The notes under the pieces are model-generated. The model saw only the letters and a list, made by a program, of their open reading frames with translations, did not search any database and was not told where the DNA came from. Positions 14,098 to 16,107 of a stretch of DNA of 16,107 nucleotides are shown piece after piece (positions within the stretch are counted from its first letter, which is position 1; each line of letters opens with the position of its first letter). Where the stretch lies: the NCBI GenBank assembly GCA_964368605.1, contig CAYJBP010000049.1:1-16107 (forward strand), in the 5' to 3' direction. A program made the translations under genes and the position numbers. The DNA is from CAYJBP01 sp964368605. GTDB lineage: Bacteria; Bacillota; Dehalobacteriia; UBA4068.

Positions 14098-14937
14098 ATG
14101 AAAAAAGCGCTAATAATAATTGCCATAATCTTGGTACTGGCCGCGGCCTGTATACTTTGGCTATTTCCGACCATGTTTGGGATACAGCTTTCTACCTATA
14201 GCCCCCTGCCATCGCAAACGGAACCCATTCAATCCACCGAGCAGGCCGATGATATGCCAAGCCCGGAGCAGCCCGAGCAACCCGAAGAACCTGCCGAGCC
14301 TGCGCCGTCTATTCCCACCGTGGACGATGAAGAGCCAATCGAGGCCGATGCCAACATAGAAGAAGATGCGGATTCCGAGGCTAATCCGGAAGCTGCGGAT
14401 GATGAATTACTTATTGCCGATGCTGATGAGGATATCGAGGACATCGACACTGATGCCGATGAAGATTCCGACATCGATGCTAATGAAGACATCGATGCTG
14501 ATACCAACACCGACACTGACACCGATGAGGACACCGATACTGATGCGGAAGCCGACACCGATACCGAAGCGGACACTGATGCGGAAGCGAATGAGGAAGC
14601 AGATATTGAAATTGAGGCTGTTTTGGCTAATGATGATGATGCTAATGATGACGATGCTAATGAAGAGACTGATGAGCAAGCCGAGCAAAATGATGCTGAT
14701 CAAGGGTCATCAATATTAAGCGAGGCAAGCACTATTGACAAGGTAGCGGATGCCGCCTTGGCCGCAACCGAAGCGGCGATAGAGGCTGCTATTGCAGCCG
14801 CCGAAGCCAGCGATGCTGTTTTAGAAGGCGATGCCCTAAGAGCTGCACAAGCAGCGGCTCAAGCAGCGGCTAAAGCGGCGCAGGCCGCAGCGCAAGCTGC
14901 TCAAGCAGCGCTGGAGATGAGCCGTGGCGAAGATTAA
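14098..14937 (+). CDS. Membrane-anchored, extremely acidic Asp/Glu/Ala/Thr-repeat protein with Ala/Gln-rich C-terminus
   Basis: I do not recognise a family. The start at 14098 has AAAGGAG 8 nt upstream; the frame extends further but without support. Residues 1-28 (MKKALIIIAIILVLAAACILWLF...) form a signal anchor. The LAAAC sequence only loosely resembles a lipobox and hydrophobic residues continue after the Cys, so an uncleaved anchor is more likely. Next come a Pro/Glu/Gln-rich stretch (about 30-70) and a low-complexity acidic region (about 70-205) of DAD, DTD, DID and EAD units. The Ala-rich C-terminus (about 216-279) has repeated AAQ units and probably forms a helix. There is no Lys, Arg or His from residue 4 to 214. 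Secretion across the membrane with cation binding or a spacer role is possible. cysK follows after 46 nt without a terminator. Confidence 0.85.
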   Translation: MKKALIIIAIILVLAAACILWLFPTMFGIQLSTYSPLPSQTEPIQSTEQADDMPSPEQPEQPEEPAEPAPSIPTVDDEEPIEADANIEEDADSEANPEAADDELLIADADEDIEDIDTDADEDSDIDANEDIDADTNTDTDTDEDTDTDAEADTDTEADTDAEANEEADIEIEAVLANDDDANDDDANEETDEQAEQNDADQGSSILSEASTIDKVADAALAATEAAIEAAIAAAEASDAVLEGDALRAAQAAAQAAAKAAQAAAQAAQAALEMSRGED

Positions 14938-14983
14938 GCATTTAGATAAGCCGTATATTTAAATTCCTGTTAAAGGAGTAATT

Positions 14984-15880
14984 ATGAAAAGTTTAATGGA
15001 CACTATCGGCAATACGCCCTTGATTGATGCTAATTTTTTGCTGGCAGAAAATGACGGGCAGAATACTTTGTCTTTAAAGTTGGAGTATTTTAATGCCGGT
15101 GGCAGTGTAAAGGATAGGGCGGTAAAGTCGATGGTTGAGGCTGCCGAAGCCGCAGGCAGATTAAAGAAAGGCAGTTTAATAGTGGAGGCTACCAGTGGTA
15201 ATACCGGTATAGCCTTGGCAATGATTTGTGCAAATAAAGGCTATCGTTTAATTTTAACAATGCCCGAAAACATGAGCCTTACCAGACGCAAATTATTGGC
15301 GGCCTATGGAGCAGAGCTTATTTTAACGCCGGCGGCGAAGGGTATGCAAGGAGCGGTAGATCAAGCACAAGAAATACTGTCCAAAAATGAGGATGCTTTT
15401 ATTACAGATCAATTTAAAAACGAGGCAAATCCTTTGGCGCATTATCAGACAACAGCGCCCGAAATTTGGCGAGACAGCCAAGGAAAAATTGATATTTTGG
15501 TATTAACATTTGGCACAGGAGGAACGATAAGTGGTTGTGCTAAAAGGTTAAAAGAGTTAAATCCTAAGCTAAAGGTGGTTGCGGTAGAGCCTGCGGAGTC
15601 TCCTTTATTAAGCGAGGGTAAGGCGGGCCGTCATGCGATACAGGGAACCGGTGCAAATTTTATCCCTGCTATACTAAGGCGCGATTTAATTGATCAGATT
15701 ATAACTATACCTGGCGAGCAGGCAATTGCCACAGCCGAAAAGTTGGCTAAAAAAATGGGTGTTTTGAGCGGAATTTCCGGCGGTGCGGCTGTTGCGGCCA
15801 GCTTAAAAGTGGCGGCACAGGTGCAGGGTAAAAATATTATCAGCCTTATCCCCGATGGAGGCGAAAGGTATTTAGATTAA
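14984..15880 (+). CDS. cysK: Cysteine synthase (O-acetylserine sulfhydrylase) family PLP enzyme
   Basis: The enzyme uses pyridoxal phosphate to make cysteine from O-acetylserine and sulfide. The 298-aa product has the PLP lysine in SVKDR (K43), the substrate loop TSGNTGIALA (from residue 70), the phosphate loop GTGGTISG (177-184), GISGGAA (263-269) and the C-terminal IPDGGERYL. Length is close to the usual 305-310. AAAGGAG 5 nt before the ATG fixes the start. Close relatives, such as cystathionine beta-synthase-like or O-phosphoserine enzymes, share these motifs, so the exact substrate is inferred. The coding strand is clearly G-rich compared with plus-strand genes at the left end of the window, which suits a leading-strand position. 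Confidence 0.93.
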   Translation: MKSLMDTIGNTPLIDANFLLAENDGQNTLSLKLEYFNAGGSVKDRAVKSMVEAAEAAGRLKKGSLIVEATSGNTGIALAMICANKGYRLILTMPENMSLTRRKLLAAYGAELILTPAAKGMQGAVDQAQEILSKNEDAFITDQFKNEANPLAHYQTTAPEIWRDSQGKIDILVLTFGTGGTISGCAKRLKELNPKLKVVAVEPAESPLLSEGKAGRHAIQGTGANFIPAILRRDLIDQIITIPGEQAIATAEKLAKKMGVLSGISGGAAVAASLKVAAQVQGKNIISLIPDGGERYLD

Positions 15881-16054
15881 GTTAAATAGCTGCGTATAGG
15901 TGGTCTTTTGCTTCTTTTCTTTCCTTAGGGTGGCTGATATAATCCGAACCGAAGTTGCATACCCTAAAAGAATAACAAACGCAGATAAGACTTGTGGATA
16001 CAGTACCTAAGTAATAGGATAACTGATTAATCTAGCAAATGTAGTTGGAGCAGT
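15881..16054 (+). other. Gene-free stretch with an extended -10 promoter candidate and internal pairing
   Basis: No coding region is supported. TGATATAAT (15935-15943) matches an extended -10 element; the -35 region is poor. TTAGGGT/ACCCTAA and, outside it, CTGCGT/ACGCAG could pair, so part of the region may form a structured RNA that I cannot assign to a known family. It could also be the leader of a gene beyond the right edge. Confidence 0.3.
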
Positions 16055-16107
16055 ATTTTGTATTTTCCAGGTGGGGCGGTTTTTGCCCCGTCTGGAAAAT
16101 ACAAAAT
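16055..16107. repeat. Large inverted repeat at the right edge
   Basis: ATTTTGTATTTTCCAG (16055-16070) and CTGGAAAATACAAAAT (16092-16107) are perfect 16-bp arms. Two G-T pairs and GGGGC/GCCCC extend the stem to 23 bp around a 7-nt loop. The arms reach the last base of the window, so the repeat may be longer. It may be a bidirectional terminator or a small palindromic repeat element; no T-run is visible in the window. Confidence 0.75.

Noticed and set aside
14229..14576. Minus-strand frame with Ser/Val/Ala repeats opposite the acidic protein
   Set aside because: It is the mirror of the Asp/Ala codon repeats; no start signals of its own.
15924..15950. AGGGTGG resembling part of the T-box leader motif
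   Set aside because: The rest of the motif (ACCGCG) and an antiterminator structure are absent.
15993..16001. Single DnaA-box-like TGTGGATAC
   Set aside because: One isolated 8/9 match far from the origin is expected by chance.

Overview
The window looks like chromosomal DNA from a low-GC, endospore-forming member of the Firmicutes (Bacillota). Support comes from dipicolinate synthase genes (dpaA, dpaB), a MazF/EndoA of Bacillus length (116 aa), Soj/Spo0J-type parA-parB with two perfect copies of the 16-bp parS site, strong AGGAGG-type ribosome binding sites, and a Bacillus-style replication origin core. I cannot name the genus with confidence.

Layout. Positions 1-2470 (+) hold the end of a multi-pass membrane protein (possibly a sodium:solute symporter), an EamA-family transporter and a tandem SnoaL-like protein; the last two appear to form an operon. 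From 2558 to 3796 (-) lies an HD plus HD-GYP protein, convergent with that operon across a bidirectional terminator. A DUF378 membrane protein (+, 4041) follows. Then comes a leftward cluster read on the minus strand: dnaN, recF, murI and an AI-2E-family membrane protein (8756 down to 4316). Positions 8757-9279 carry the likely oriC. A tRNA-Thr(GGT) gene with promoter and terminator and a 75-aa membrane protein lie between this and a second, weaker group of DnaA-box-like sequences (9822-9883). parB and parA (-, 10028-11705) are next, with two parS sites just upstream of parA. An orphan mazF (+), the dpaA-dpaB operon (-), a membrane-anchored and extremely acidic protein (+), cysK (+) and an unexplained structured tail with a large hairpin complete the window.

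Main point of interest. On the minus strand the region next to dnaN reads: two abutting DnaA-box 9-mers, a short C-rich spacer, a CTA trinucleotide array (a DnaA-trio), then an AT-only tract. This matches the order of the Bacillus subtilis origin unwinding module. However, dnaA, which usually lies directly upstream of dnaN, is absent from the window. A tRNA gene and a small membrane-protein gene occupy the space between the two DnaA-box groups, where dnaA would be expected. The S4-domain gene often found between dnaN and recF, and gyrB after recF, are also missing; murI follows recF with a short overlap. This suggests that the usual origin gene cluster was rearranged while the cis-acting origin was kept.

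The genes combine chromosome replication and segregation (dnaN, recF, oriC, parAB-parS), cell wall precursor synthesis (murI) and sporulation (dpaAB), with accessory genes on both flanks.
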